Shown here: positions 8,920-17,184 of the stretch, in pieces | How positions within the stretch are numbered: the stretch's first letter is position 1 | Layout of the letters: the number at the start of each line of letters is the position of its first letter | NCBI GenBank assembly: GCA_003669055.1 | Contig: RAYB01000032.1 | Span: 1 to 60,417, forward strand | DNA: 60,417 nt | Direction: 5' to 3' | Origin: a bacterium 1XD21-70 | GTDB taxonomy: Bacteria; Bacillota; Clostridia; Lachnospirales; Lachnospiraceae | Position numbers and translations under genes: made by a program | The notes under the pieces: model-generated | What the model saw: the letters and a program-made list of their open reading frames with translations, nothing else | What the model was told of the DNA's origin: nothing | Databases searched by the model: none

Positions 8920-9680
8920 TCATAATTATCTCACCGGCCAAGAAGATGAATGAGGATACCGATTCCTTCGGCATCAGCGGGCTGCCGGAGTTTCTGGAGG
9001 ATACAAAGGTACTGATGAAAGCAATGCAGTCCTTGCCGTTGCCGGAGGCAAAGGCTTTGTGGAAATGCAATGGCCGGCTTGCCGACCTGAATTACAGGCG
9101 GCTGCAGTCCATGGAACCGGAGAAAGCGCTGACCCCGGCGGTGATAGCATACGAAGGGCTCCAGTACCAACACCTGGCTCCCAAAGTGCTCACCAAGGAT
9201 GCCCTTTCCTATATTGCAGACCGTCTTTGCATCTTATCGGGCTTCTACGGCCTTTTAAAGGCTTTTGACGGGGTGGTTCCTTACCGGCTGGAGATGCAGG
9301 CCAAGCTTCCGGTGCGGGGGTGCAAGGATTTGTATGGTTTTTGGGGAGGGCGGCTCTATGAAAGTTTGAGCGCACAAAATAAAAAGCTGCCGGAGGGTGA
9401 CAGGGTGATCCTCAACCTGGCTTCTAAAGAGTACTCCCGGTGCATTGAGAACTACGTTACCAAGGAGGACCGGTGGGTCACTGTGGAATTCGGACAGGCC
9501 GTCGGAGGGAAGGTGAAGCAGAAAGGAACCTTAGCAAAGATGACCCGGGGGGAGATGGTGAGGTATCTGGCAGAACACGGGATCACAGACCCAAAAGGGA
9601 TGAAGGGCTTTTGCCGGTTGGGATTTGCCTACTCAGAGGAATTGTCCGGGGAGAACCGGTATGTGTTCCTGGCCGGATAG
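8916..9680 (+). CDS. yaaA: Peroxide stress protein YaaA (UPF0246/DUF328)
   Basis: This 254-residue protein opens with the YaaA hallmark IIISPAKKM and contains further family segments: AIAYEGLQYQ-like text at about residues 75-84, LSGFYGLLKAFDGVVPYRLEM (about 108-128) and NLASKEYSR (about 168-176). In Escherichia coli YaaA lowers free intracellular iron under peroxide stress and binds DNA; its exact chemistry is still debated. The length matches the family and no domain is missing. The start ATG overlaps the previous stop by four bases. It converges on the lactate dehydrogenase gene, with a strong hairpin between them at 9720-9747. Confidence 0.9.
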   Translation: MIIIISPAKKMNEDTDSFGISGLPEFLEDTKVLMKAMQSLPLPEAKALWKCNGRLADLNYRRLQSMEPEKALTPAVIAYEGLQYQHLAPKVLTKDALSYIADRLCILSGFYGLLKAFDGVVPYRLEMQAKLPVRGCKDLYGFWGGRLYESLSAQNKKLPEGDRVILNLASKEYSRCIENYVTKEDRWVTVEFGQAVGGKVKQKGTLAKMTRGEMVRYLAEHGITDPKGMKGFCRLGFAYSEELSGENRYVFLAG

Positions 9681-9719
9681 GAGAGCAGTGCCAAGCCGGG
9701 ATTTGCCGGGAAGGCCAAA

Positions 9720-9747
9720 GGGGCAGGACAGGGAGATATCCTGCCCC
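9720..9747. other. Symmetric hairpin between convergent yaaA and ldh
   Basis: GGGGCAGGA (9720-9728) pairs perfectly with TCCTGCCCC (9739-9747) around a ten-base loop. It lies between two converging genes, where a bidirectional terminator is expected, but neither side has a T-run. It may aid Rho-dependent termination or protect the RNA 3' ends. Confidence 0.45.
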
Positions 9748-9792
9748 AGCCAGTGGCAGGGGACGGCAGCGCCTGCCGCAGGTTTTGGTCTG

Positions 9793-10758
9793 TCAGCAGC
9801 CATCCTGCCCGCTCCCTGCCAACTCCTCATAGCATTCCCTCAGCACCCGGCAGGATTCCCCGAAGCGGTCGGATTCTTCCTGCGGCAGGGATAGTTTCAG
9901 CACCCGCTGGACGCCGCTTTTGTTGATAATGCAGGGAACCCCGGCGAACACGTCCGTTTGCCCATATTCGCCCCGGAGCATGGCGGAGACGGTGAGCACG
10001 CTGTTTTCGTCTCCTAAGATTGCCCGGGTGATGCGGGCCATGGCCATGCCGATGCCATAGTAGGTGGCATTTTTGGCCTCAATGATTTTATAGGCTGCTT
10101 CCTGGACGTCCCGTTCAATGCCTGCCAGATGCTCTTGGTCAATCTCCGGGTTTTCCGCACATAATTCCAAGATGGACTTGGTTGCCACCTGGGCCTGGCT
10201 CCAGGGGACGAACTCGCTGTCACCGTGTTCCCCCATCACATAGGCATGCACGTTCCTCGGGTCAACCCGCAGGTATTCCCCTAGGAGGTAGCGCAGCCTG
10301 GCCGTGTCAAGGGCTGTGCCGGTGCCCAGGACTTTCCTGGGGTTAAAGCCGGACAGCATATAGGTAATCCTCGTCATGATGTCCACCGGGTTAGTGGCCA
10401 CAAGGAAGATCCCGTCAAAGCCGGAAGCGGTTACCGGATCCACAATGGAGGAAAACACTTTGGCATTCCGCTTAAGGAGCGCCAGCCGGGTTTCTCCCGG
10501 GCGTTGGGCGACTCCCGCGCAGATGGCCACGATGTCTGCATCCTTGCAGTCTGCATATTCCCCGGAGGAGATTTTCATGTTGGCGCCGGAGAAGGCAAGC
10601 CCATGGTTTAGGTCCATGGCCTCCCCCTCCGCCCGTTTCTTATTTAAATCAATCAGCACCAGTTCGTCGCAGGCATTCTGGTTAAGGAGTGCATAAGCAT
10701 AACTCATCCCCACCATTCCGGTGCCAACCAGCACTACCTTCCGCTTGTCGTTTACCAT
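9793..10758 (-). CDS. ldh: L-lactate dehydrogenase
   Basis: This 321-residue NAD-dependent enzyme interconverts pyruvate and L-lactate at the end of fermentation. The Rossmann motif GTGMVG is near the N terminus (about 12-17). The active-site loop AQRPGETR has Gln before the Arg, the choice typical of lactate rather than malate dehydrogenase. GEHGDSEFVPWS holds the catalytic His, and ATNPVD follows the family pattern. The frame is open 98 codons further upstream, but that part is Leu/Ser-rich and overlaps the neighbouring promoter region. The ATG at 10758 has GAGGG upstream and matches family starts. The gene is convergent with yaaA and divergent from the FRG gene. No convincing sigma-A -35 was found for it. 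Confidence 0.92.
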   Translation of the reverse strand: MVNDKRKVVLVGTGMVGMSYAYALLNQNACDELVLIDLNKKRAEGEAMDLNHGLAFSGANMKISSGEYADCKDADIVAICAGVAQRPGETRLALLKRNAKVFSSIVDPVTASGFDGIFLVATNPVDIMTRITYMLSGFNPRKVLGTGTALDTARLRYLLGEYLRVDPRNVHAYVMGEHGDSEFVPWSQAQVATKSILELCAENPEIDQEHLAGIERDVQEAAYKIIEAKNATYYGIGMAMARITRAILGDENSVLTVSAMLRGEYGQTDVFAGVPCIINKSGVQRVLKLSLPQEESDRFGESCRVLRECYEELAGSGQDGC

Positions 10759-10866
10759 TGTCAGACCCTCTTTTCTATGATTTCGTTGTTTGGTTATTTT
10801 TTGGATTCTTTTCTTATAGTATCCCAGATTGCGGCAAAAGTATGAATGGAAGTGCCGGAAATGAAG

Positions 10867-10895
10867 TTGTTTTCTGGCAGGCAGGATGGTATAAT
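10867..10895 (+). promoter_or_regulatory. Candidate promoter of the FRG-AIPR-MEMO unit
   Basis: TATAAT (10890-10895) is preceded after 17 bases by TTGTTT (10867-10872). It sits 30 bases before the FRG start codon, in the divergent gap with ldh. The bases around the -10 (GGTATAAT preceded by GCAGGAT) resemble those of the promoter at 7938-7966. Confidence 0.55.
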
Positions 10896-10924
10896 AAAAA
10901 CCATGGATGAGGAGGGCATTTGAG

Positions 10925-12091
10925 ATGGCAGCAGTAAGAAGCAATATCCTTCCCAAAGAGAAGAACATAAGGGACGAATGGGTCCGCGACGTTTCCCAGT
11001 TTATAAAGCGGGTCAATGAATACATCCAAGTGAAAAGCAGTGCCGACAGCACGGTTGTATACCGGGGGGAGCCGGAGGTTTATCCGTCCCCCTGCAGGCC
11101 GAATATTTTCCGCAAGGGGGTTATGGACGGCAACCGCTTTTTTGAAAAGAGCCTGTTTGATACCATGAGGCAGAACAAGCTGACAGGAGAAAGCCGCTAT
11201 TTGGACAATGCCATAGACGCACAGCACGGGGAATTTCCCAGCCGGCTTCTGGATGTGTCCTATAACTGCCTCACTGCCTTGTATTTTGCGGTGACCCCCT
11301 ATTACCACAACCGGGAGGATGCCTTAGACGGCAAGGACGGGATGGTATTTTTATTTTTTGTGGATGAGATATTCAGCCCCAGCGCCCAGAATACCAATGA
11401 CAATTATGATGCGATCATCAAGCGTGACTGCGGATGGTACCAGGATAAACAGCTGTTTGAAAAGAACCATAAGTTTATTGACCATACAAAGCTGAACAAC
11501 CGGATTATCGCCCAGCAGGGGGCGTTTATCCTGTTCCCGGGGGATGAGCCGGAGAACCTCCCGGAATGCATGGGCTATGGGATCCGGATCCCGGGAGAGG
11601 CCAAGCCGCTGATCCGCAGGGAATTGAAGCAGCTGTTTGGCATTCATACGGGAAGCATATACCCGGAGATCATCAACCTGGTCGGGGAACTCAGCAGCAA
11701 AAGCAAAAAGCTGAACACGGAAGAGTTCAATTGCAAGAACGAACTGCTTTATGCGTGGAGGCAGATGGAGAAGGAACTGGACTACTATCTGGATTATGCC
11801 ATTGGGCTGGGCAAAAACGGCAGAAAGCATGGGGAAGCAGTCCCTGTGCAGGTGCTTATGCATATGGAGCATGTGATTGATAGCTACCGCAAAGGCTTTT
11901 TGGAGTTTGCCAGGGATTGGCAGGATGGGAAGGAGCCTGGGCAGGAGGGGCAAAAAGGTGATTTGCGGATGGAGGACTTAAAGATGGTTATCGAAAAATA
12001 CAATCAGTCTGTGGAGGAATTTTCCCGAAATTTACAACAGTATGGGATCGGGGAAATTTCCGAGAAGATGCTGCTGATCCGTTTGGACTGA
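10925..12091 (+). CDS. FRG-domain protein, putative defence component
   Basis: This 388-residue protein has the FRG-domain pattern: YRG at residues 46-48, QH at 100-101 followed by PSRLLD (105-110) and ALYFAV, and a later AQQGAFILF (196-204). FRG domains are named after the Phe/Tyr-Arg-Gly motif and often occur near phage-resistance genes; their biochemical activity is not established to my knowledge. The C-terminal third (about 230-388) is helical and charged with no recognised motif. The start at 10925 has AGGAGG nine bases upstream; the ATG at 10907 overlaps that site and is less likely. Its stop lies 31 bases before an AIPR gene in the same direction, so the two are probably co-expressed. 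The domain call is firm; a defence role is inferred from family and partner. Confidence 0.82.
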   Translation: MAAVRSNILPKEKNIRDEWVRDVSQFIKRVNEYIQVKSSADSTVVYRGEPEVYPSPCRPNIFRKGVMDGNRFFEKSLFDTMRQNKLTGESRYLDNAIDAQHGEFPSRLLDVSYNCLTALYFAVTPYYHNREDALDGKDGMVFLFFVDEIFSPSAQNTNDNYDAIIKRDCGWYQDKQLFEKNHKFIDHTKLNNRIIAQQGAFILFPGDEPENLPECMGYGIRIPGEAKPLIRRELKQLFGIHTGSIYPEIINLVGELSSKSKKLNTEEFNCKNELLYAWRQMEKELDYYLDYAIGLGKNGRKHGEAVPVQVLMHMEHVIDSYRKGFLEFARDWQDGKEPGQEGQKGDLRMEDLKMVIEKYNQSVEEFSRNLQQYGIGEISEKMLLIRLD

Positions 12092-12122
12092 CTGGCTTGG
12101 CAAAAAGGGGTGAATAAAAAGC

Positions 12123-14411
12123 ATGGGGATGATGATCCAAAAGAAGAAGCAGGCCGAGAATATCAGGAATTACATTGATAAAATACTGAAAAACCAGGAA
12201 ATTGACTGTGACGAGGAATGGTGGAACGGCGAGGGCGTTGAGGAGGAACTCACAAAGCTGGCCGGCACAGAAAAAAACCATGTCTGCGATCCGGGCATGT
12301 TCAGCATGGAAGGGGACGAGAGGCTGGTTTTCGCTGCTTTTCGGGAGAGGCCGGAGGAACTGTTGGAGGAACTCACAAAGCTGGCCTGCCAGCTGGCAGA
12401 ACAGAGTGAACTGGCAGGGATCCAGTTCATATTTTTTGTGCGGGATATGAAGGGAAGGGTATGCCTGGAGGAGGCTTTGGACCGTGATTTCCTCACCAAG
12501 CTGAGAGCCAATGTCAGGAGGGTATCTGGGAACAGGAGGCTGTCAGTCCATTGTACCTATATCCTTCAGAAGGAGTTTGCCAAGCAGGATGTGAAGCTGA
12601 AGAACCTGATGCGCCATGAGATGATACAGATGCCGCCGATCCGGGGAAGGATCAACCAGGAGGGCCGGGAGGAGACAACAGGTTCCGGGAGCCCGGGGGA
12701 GCATTTGAATGCGCTGGTCTTTACGATGGATCTGTATCAGCTGGCGGAGTTATACAATTTAATCGGGGATAAGCTTTTTAAGAACAATGTCCGTTTTGGC
12801 ATCAGCGAGATGCTGGGGGTGGATTATTCGATCCGTGAAACCCTGGACAAGGAGCCGGAACTGTTTTGGTTTAAGAATAACGGAATTGTGGTTTTGGTGG
12901 AGAATCCGGATTTTAGGCCTAAAAATGCGGAAGAGTTGGTGCTGGACCATATAGGGAGGGATAAGGAGCCAGGTTTTTCCGTTGTAAATGGGGCACAGAC
13001 GATCACTACCTCTGCCCGGTATTTTTTTGAGATGGAATACCGCTGGCAGAACAGCAGTGAAGGGAGCGAGGAAAGGCTGCGTTACCAGAAAAAGCTGGAA
13101 GCAGCCAAAAAGGCTCAGGTGTTGGTACGGATCATCCATATTTCCGGGGAAAAGGAGCAATCCTCAGATATGGCGAAGGCGCTCAGTGTGGCATTGAACC
13201 GCCAGAAGCCGATCAAGATGGAGGATATTGCCTTTACACTGCGTTTTGTGGAAAAGCTGACAGGATACCTCAACCGGCCTTATGCGGATAACAAGGAGTC
13301 TTTTGGGCTGGTCAGGCGGGGGGAAGGCGGCGAGGCCGGGCAGTATATGGATCTGGTGGAGTTTGCCCGGGCAAGGAAAGCCTGCCTGGGGGAACCTGGG
13401 GAAGCCAGAAGCCAGGGGGCAAAGACCTTGTTAAAGATCCAGCCAGGAGAAGGGCTGCCGGATTTTTTCCAGCAGAAGGATATCTTTGTGGATGAATGGC
13501 TGGAGGCGGATGAGGCTGAGGAGGAACGCGTGTTCCGGCGCCATTACGGTGCATTGTGGTTTGCCCATCAGGCAGCCAGGGAATATGACAGGTGCAGAAA
13601 GGCGGTTGCCAAAGAACAAAGGGATGATTTCAGGACTGTCATCAATAACGGGAAATGGTATTTTACGGCCGTTTTAGTCCGGCTTTTGAATGGCTTTGCC
13701 CCGGATTTTGTGGAGAACGGCAGGGGGCTGCCGGATTTTACGCGGTTTACGGTTCCTTTCGGGACGGTGCGCGAGAATATTCCGGGAGCCATGGGGCTTT
13801 TTGCGGATATTGTGCTGCTCTACATAGAAGGAAAAGAAGAATACAAGAACCTGGATTCCAACCTTTTTAAGAAAAGCGACCTCTATAAGAATCTGATGGA
13901 AGAAATCCGGCATTTCTGCTGTTTGGGGGCACAAGGGAGGACAAAACTGGAATGCCGGATACAGGAATTGGCAGATCTGTTTTTGGGGGAAGGAGACCGG
14001 GCATGCTATGCCGGTGACGGGCACGGCATGGGGGAGCCGCCTGCGGCCGGGCAGCTTACAAACAAGGTGGTCTTAAAGGGCAGCATGCGGCCGCTAGAGA
14101 GCATTGTCCAGGCCATGAAGGAAACGGTACGGTATGTCCTGGAGAACTATCCGCTTTCCGGGGAACAGATTAAGGAACATGGTTCCGGCTGGCTGACGGA
14201 CGAGGAGAACGTGGAGGGGGCTGCCGGCTGCATGCGCAGGCCGGAAAGAATCCAGGCAAGAGGGAAAAACTACTGGGTGGGAACCTTGTCCAATACGCGG
14301 GTCAAATGCCGCCAGATGGCGCGCCTGTGCCAGGCGGCAGGCGTGCCAAAGGGCAAGGGCGAGGTCGCCTGGTATGGGGATTCGCCGGATGAGCCGGTAT
14401 TTTACTGGTAA
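12123..14411 (+). CDS. AIPR-family (abortive infection phage resistance) protein
   Basis: This 762-residue protein carries the AIPR core: FWFKNNGI at residues 248-255, VNGAQT at 288-293, then a beta-rich stretch QVLVRIIHI and ALNRQKPI at 357-364. This matches the family pattern of a NNGI segment, a NG.QT segment and an N.Q.P segment. AIPR proteins were first noted as plasmid-borne abortive infection proteins; the mechanism is not known to me. The first 190 residues are variable and contain a duplicated short segment (EELTKLA at about 41-47 and 83-89). The last 120 residues (about 640-762) look like a separate domain with a WVGTLSNTRVKCRQM segment. The start ATG has AAGGGG 12 bases upstream. 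The gene follows the FRG gene by 31 bases and precedes the MEMO/AMMECR1 gene by 46. Confidence 0.82.
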   Translation: MGMMIQKKKQAENIRNYIDKILKNQEIDCDEEWWNGEGVEEELTKLAGTEKNHVCDPGMFSMEGDERLVFAAFRERPEELLEELTKLACQLAEQSELAGIQFIFFVRDMKGRVCLEEALDRDFLTKLRANVRRVSGNRRLSVHCTYILQKEFAKQDVKLKNLMRHEMIQMPPIRGRINQEGREETTGSGSPGEHLNALVFTMDLYQLAELYNLIGDKLFKNNVRFGISEMLGVDYSIRETLDKEPELFWFKNNGIVVLVENPDFRPKNAEELVLDHIGRDKEPGFSVVNGAQTITTSARYFFEMEYRWQNSSEGSEERLRYQKKLEAAKKAQVLVRIIHISGEKEQSSDMAKALSVALNRQKPIKMEDIAFTLRFVEKLTGYLNRPYADNKESFGLVRRGEGGEAGQYMDLVEFARARKACLGEPGEARSQGAKTLLKIQPGEGLPDFFQQKDIFVDEWLEADEAEEERVFRRHYGALWFAHQAAREYDRCRKAVAKEQRDDFRTVINNGKWYFTAVLVRLLNGFAPDFVENGRGLPDFTRFTVPFGTVRENIPGAMGLFADIVLLYIEGKEEYKNLDSNLFKKSDLYKNLMEEIRHFCCLGAQGRTKLECRIQELADLFLGEGDRACYAGDGHGMGEPPAAGQLTNKVVLKGSMRPLESIVQAMKETVRYVLENYPLSGEQIKEHGSGWLTDEENVEGAAGCMRRPERIQARGKNYWVGTLSNTRVKCRQMARLCQAAGVPKGKGEVAWYGDSPDEPVFYW

Positions 14412-14457
14412 AAAGGCTGATATTGAATCAGCAGGAAAATGAGAGGAGGAGTTGTCC

Positions 14458-15843
14458 ATGGCTGTTGAGGCAGCATTTGTAGTTCCGCACCCGCCGCTGA
14501 TTGTGCCGGAGATCGGAAAGGGGGAGGAGCGGGCGGTCCAGAAGACGATTGATGCCTACCGCCAGGTAGCCCGCAGGATCGGGGAAGCCAAACCAGATAC
14601 AATAGTGGTGATTTCTTCCCATCAGGTGATGTATGCCAATTATTTCCATATATCTCCAGGCGAGGAGGCCAGGGGGACTTTCGGGAAATTCCAGGCAGGG
14701 CAGGTGGGCTTTGAGGTTACCTACGATACCGAGTTTGTGGAACTTCTCAGTGGGCTGGCGGCAGAGAAGGGGCTCCCCGCAGGGACACAAGGGGAGACAG
14801 ACCGCCAGCTTGACCACGGGACTATGGTACCTTTATATTTCATCGGGAAATGCTGGACAGACTGCCGCCTGGTGCGCATCGGCATGTCAGGGCTGTCCCT
14901 GATGAGGCATTATGAACTGGGGCAGTGCATCAAGGAGGCGGCAGAACTTCTGGGCAGGAAGACGGTAGTGGTTGCCAGCGGGGATCTCTCCCACAAGCTG
15001 AAATCCAAAGGACCTTACGGGTTCCAAAAGGAGGGGCCGGAGTACGACAGCCGGATGATGTATGTGCTGGGGAACGGGGATTTTGGGGAACTTTTGGAAT
15101 TCCCGGAGGAGTTGTGCAACAAGGCGGGGGAATGCGGGCATCGCGCCATTGTGATGATGGCAGGCGCCCTCGACCGGACTGAGGTGACGGCAAGGCGCCT
15201 TTCCTATGAGGGGCCGTTTGGCATTGGGTATGGGATCTGTGAATACCTGGTCCGCGGGGAGGATCCCAAGAGGGATTTTAAGGAACAGCATGAGCAAAAG
15301 GAACGGGTGAAGGTTCGCGCCCAGATTGAGAAGCAGGATGCCTATGTGGGGCTTGCACGCAGGGCAATCGAAGAGTATGTCCGCACGGGGCGTACAATGG
15401 GGATCCCGTCCGGCCTTCCCAAGGAACTGTATAGCCAAAGGGCAGGGGCATTTGTATCCATTAAGGAGAACGGAAGCCTGCGGGGGTGCATCGGAACCAT
15501 CCAGCCGGGGGAAGAAACCCTGGCCGGGGAGATTATCCGCAACGCGGTCAGCGCGGCAGTCCGCGATCCCAGGTTTGCCCCGGTGGAAGCGGAGGAACTG
15601 GACCGTTTGAGCATTACCGTAGACGTGTTAGGTGAGGTGGAAAAGATCCGTTCCGACAAAGAACTGGATGTGAAACGCTATGGGGTGATTGTGTCGTCGG
15701 GCAGCAGCAAGGGGCTTTTGCTGCCGAACTTAGACGGGGTGGAGACTGTCCGGGAACAGATTGCCATAGCCAGGAGGAAAGCAGGCATTGACGAACGGGA
15801 AGAGGTAGAACTGGAGCGGTTTGAGGTAGTGAGGCATTTCTGA
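14458..15843 (+). CDS. AmmeMemoRadiSam protein: MEMO-like/LigB plus AMMECR1 fusion
   Basis: This 461-residue protein joins two conserved domains. Residues about 1-265 are a MEMO/LigB extradiol-dioxygenase-like domain, with early HPP (11-13), LDHGTMVPL near 121 and SGDLSHKL, whose His and Asp residues can bind metal. Residues about 285-461 are an AMMECR1 domain with SLRGCIGT and RDPRFAPV. Such fusions define the A/B parts of the AmmeMemoRadiSam set, which usually includes a radical SAM protein. No radical SAM gene is present here; a terminator follows at once. The function of the set is unsettled. The ATG at 14458 has GGAGG eight bases upstream; the in-frame TTG at 14452 is too close to that site. 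The gene is 46 bases after the AIPR gene and has no promoter of its own that I can see. Confidence 0.88.
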   Translation: MAVEAAFVVPHPPLIVPEIGKGEERAVQKTIDAYRQVARRIGEAKPDTIVVISSHQVMYANYFHISPGEEARGTFGKFQAGQVGFEVTYDTEFVELLSGLAAEKGLPAGTQGETDRQLDHGTMVPLYFIGKCWTDCRLVRIGMSGLSLMRHYELGQCIKEAAELLGRKTVVVASGDLSHKLKSKGPYGFQKEGPEYDSRMMYVLGNGDFGELLEFPEELCNKAGECGHRAIVMMAGALDRTEVTARRLSYEGPFGIGYGICEYLVRGEDPKRDFKEQHEQKERVKVRAQIEKQDAYVGLARRAIEEYVRTGRTMGIPSGLPKELYSQRAGAFVSIKENGSLRGCIGTIQPGEETLAGEIIRNAVSAAVRDPRFAPVEAEELDRLSITVDVLGEVEKIRSDKELDVKRYGVIVSSGSSKGLLLPNLDGVETVREQIAIARRKAGIDEREEVELERFEVVRHF

Positions 15844-15851
15844 CAGGCGAA

Positions 15852-15881
15852 AGAATCCTGCACGGCAGGGTTCTTTTTTTT
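15852..15881 (+). terminator. Intrinsic terminator after MEMO/AMMECR1 gene
   Basis: GAATCCTGC pairs with GCAGGGTTC around a three-base loop (one G-U pair) and is followed by an eight-T run. It begins nine bases after the stop codon and is a textbook intrinsic terminator closing the FRG-AIPR-MEMO unit. Confidence 0.9.
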
Positions 15882-15910
15882 ACGCAGGCCCATGCAATGG
15901 AAGTTTGCCG

Positions 15911-15997
15911 CTAAAGCGGCGCACGGGTTTTCCATATCAAATCCGGCTTCAAAAAAATACCTAATGCAAAAAATATCATTCCCCACAGATAGGCCAT
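15911..15997 (-). pseudogene. Possible fragment of a DUF6199-like small membrane protein
   Basis: A 28-codon minus-strand frame contains one hydrophobic helix followed by LGIFLKPDLIWKT, which recalls the N-terminal part of DUF6199-type small membrane proteins, then stops early. An AAAGGAG lies upstream but about 15 bases from this ATG. It may be a remnant or a chance frame. The rest of 15882-16158 shows no other gene. Confidence 0.25.
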
Positions 15998-16158
15998 AAC
16001 ATATTTATTGTGCTCCTTTATCAAAATTCGGTTTGCTGCCAGGTTCAGCTTAGCATATGTACAACGAATACCGCAAAAGAAAAATGGACAAAGTAATAAG
16101 GCTCTGCAAGGTTGTGATGCGGGCAGACAAAAGGCCACAAGGAAAAGGAGCAAAAGCG

Positions 16159-17184
16159 ATGCAGAAAGGGAAAGCGAGTTTGTTGTTTGAACATCCGGCA
16201 TATATTATGGGGATGGCATGTGTTGCCGGAAAGAAAGAAGGAGAAGGACCCTTGGGAAGCACCATTGATGTGGTGGAACAGGATCCGATGTTTGGCGCGG
16301 AGAACTGGGAGCAGGCCGAATCTGCCATGCAGAAGCAGGCCGCGGACCTGGCTTTGGAGAAGGGGGACATCCACCGCAAGGACGTCCGCTATCTGTTTGC
16401 CGGGGATCTGCTGGGGCAGCTGATTGCCACGTCCTTTGGGACAGTTGACCTTAAGATCCCGCTCTTTGGGCTATATGGCGCCTGCTCCACCATCGGGGAA
16501 GCATTAAGCCTTGGCGCTATGTGTATCGACGGCGGGCATGCAGACAAGGTAATGGCCATGGCCTCCAGCCATTATGCGACGGCAGAAAAACAGTTCCGGT
16601 TCCCCTTGGGCTATGGGAACCAGAGGCCGCAATGTACGACCTGGACGGTCACCGGCTGCGGAGCCCTGGTGCTGTCGGCACAGGGGACGGACAGCCAGGT
16701 AAAGATTACCGGGATCACCACGGGAAGGATGGTGGACCTAGGGGCAAAGGATTCCATGAATATGGGTGCGGCCATGGCACCGGCGGCCTGGGATACCATC
16801 ATGCAGAATTTTAAGGATTTTGATGTGGATGAGGGCTGCTATGACAAAATAATCACAGGCGATTTGGGGGAAGTAGGGAAAAAAATCCTGCTGGATTTCA
16901 TGAAAAACGAGAGCCATGACCTGTCGGATAAGCATATGGACTGCGGCCTGGAAATCTATGATAATAAGAAGCAGGACACCCATTCCGGCGGCAGCGGATG
17001 CGGATGTGCTGCCGTAACGCTGTGTGCAAAAATAATCCCTGAGATGCTGGCGGGAACCTGGGAGCGGGTATTGTTTGTGCCCACGGGTGCATTGCTGTCA
17101 ACGGTCAGCTACAATGAAGGGCAAAGTATTCCCGGGATTGCGCATGGGGTAATCCTGGAACGGACAGGAGGGAAAAAGAAGTGA
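16159..17184 (+). CDS. spoVAD: Stage V sporulation protein AD
   Basis: SpoVAD (341 residues here) is part of the SpoVA complex in the spore inner membrane, which moves Ca-dipicolinic acid into the forespore and out at germination. It has a thiolase-like fold and binds DPA. Visible family segments are KEGEGPLG near the N terminus, YLFAGDLLGQ, PLFGLYGACST, GYGNQRPQ and HSGGSGCGC. The frame is open 34 codons further upstream, but the ATG at 16159 has AAGGAG ten bases upstream and starts the family-like MQKGKASLLFEHPAYIMG. The stop overlaps the spoVAE start. spoVAC, which commonly precedes spoVAD in Clostridia, is not here. No clear sigma-G box was found upstream. Confidence 0.92.
   Translation: MQKGKASLLFEHPAYIMGMACVAGKKEGEGPLGSTIDVVEQDPMFGAENWEQAESAMQKQAADLALEKGDIHRKDVRYLFAGDLLGQLIATSFGTVDLKIPLFGLYGACSTIGEALSLGAMCIDGGHADKVMAMASSHYATAEKQFRFPLGYGNQRPQCTTWTVTGCGALVLSAQGTDSQVKITGITTGRMVDLGAKDSMNMGAAMAPAAWDTIMQNFKDFDVDEGCYDKIITGDLGEVGKKILLDFMKNESHDLSDKHMDCGLEIYDNKKQDTHSGGSGCGCAAVTLCAKIIPEMLAGTWERVLFVPTGALLSTVSYNEGQSIPGIAHGVILERTGGKKK

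Noticed and set aside
10759-10866. Sigma-A promoter for ldh on the minus strand
   Set aside because: TATAAG is present but no -35 at 16-18 bases; not strong enough to list.
10759-11052. 98-codon N-terminal extension of L-lactate dehydrogenase
   Set aside because: It overlaps the start and promoter of the divergent FRG gene; ATG 10758 has a ribosome binding site and matches family starts.
16057-16158. Longer N terminus of SpoVAD
   Set aside because: The extension is basic and unlike SpoVAD; ATG 16159 has AAGGAG and starts the conserved region.
16000-16158. Sigma-G promoter for spoVAD
   Set aside because: A CATATGTA resembles the -10, but no matching -35 was found.
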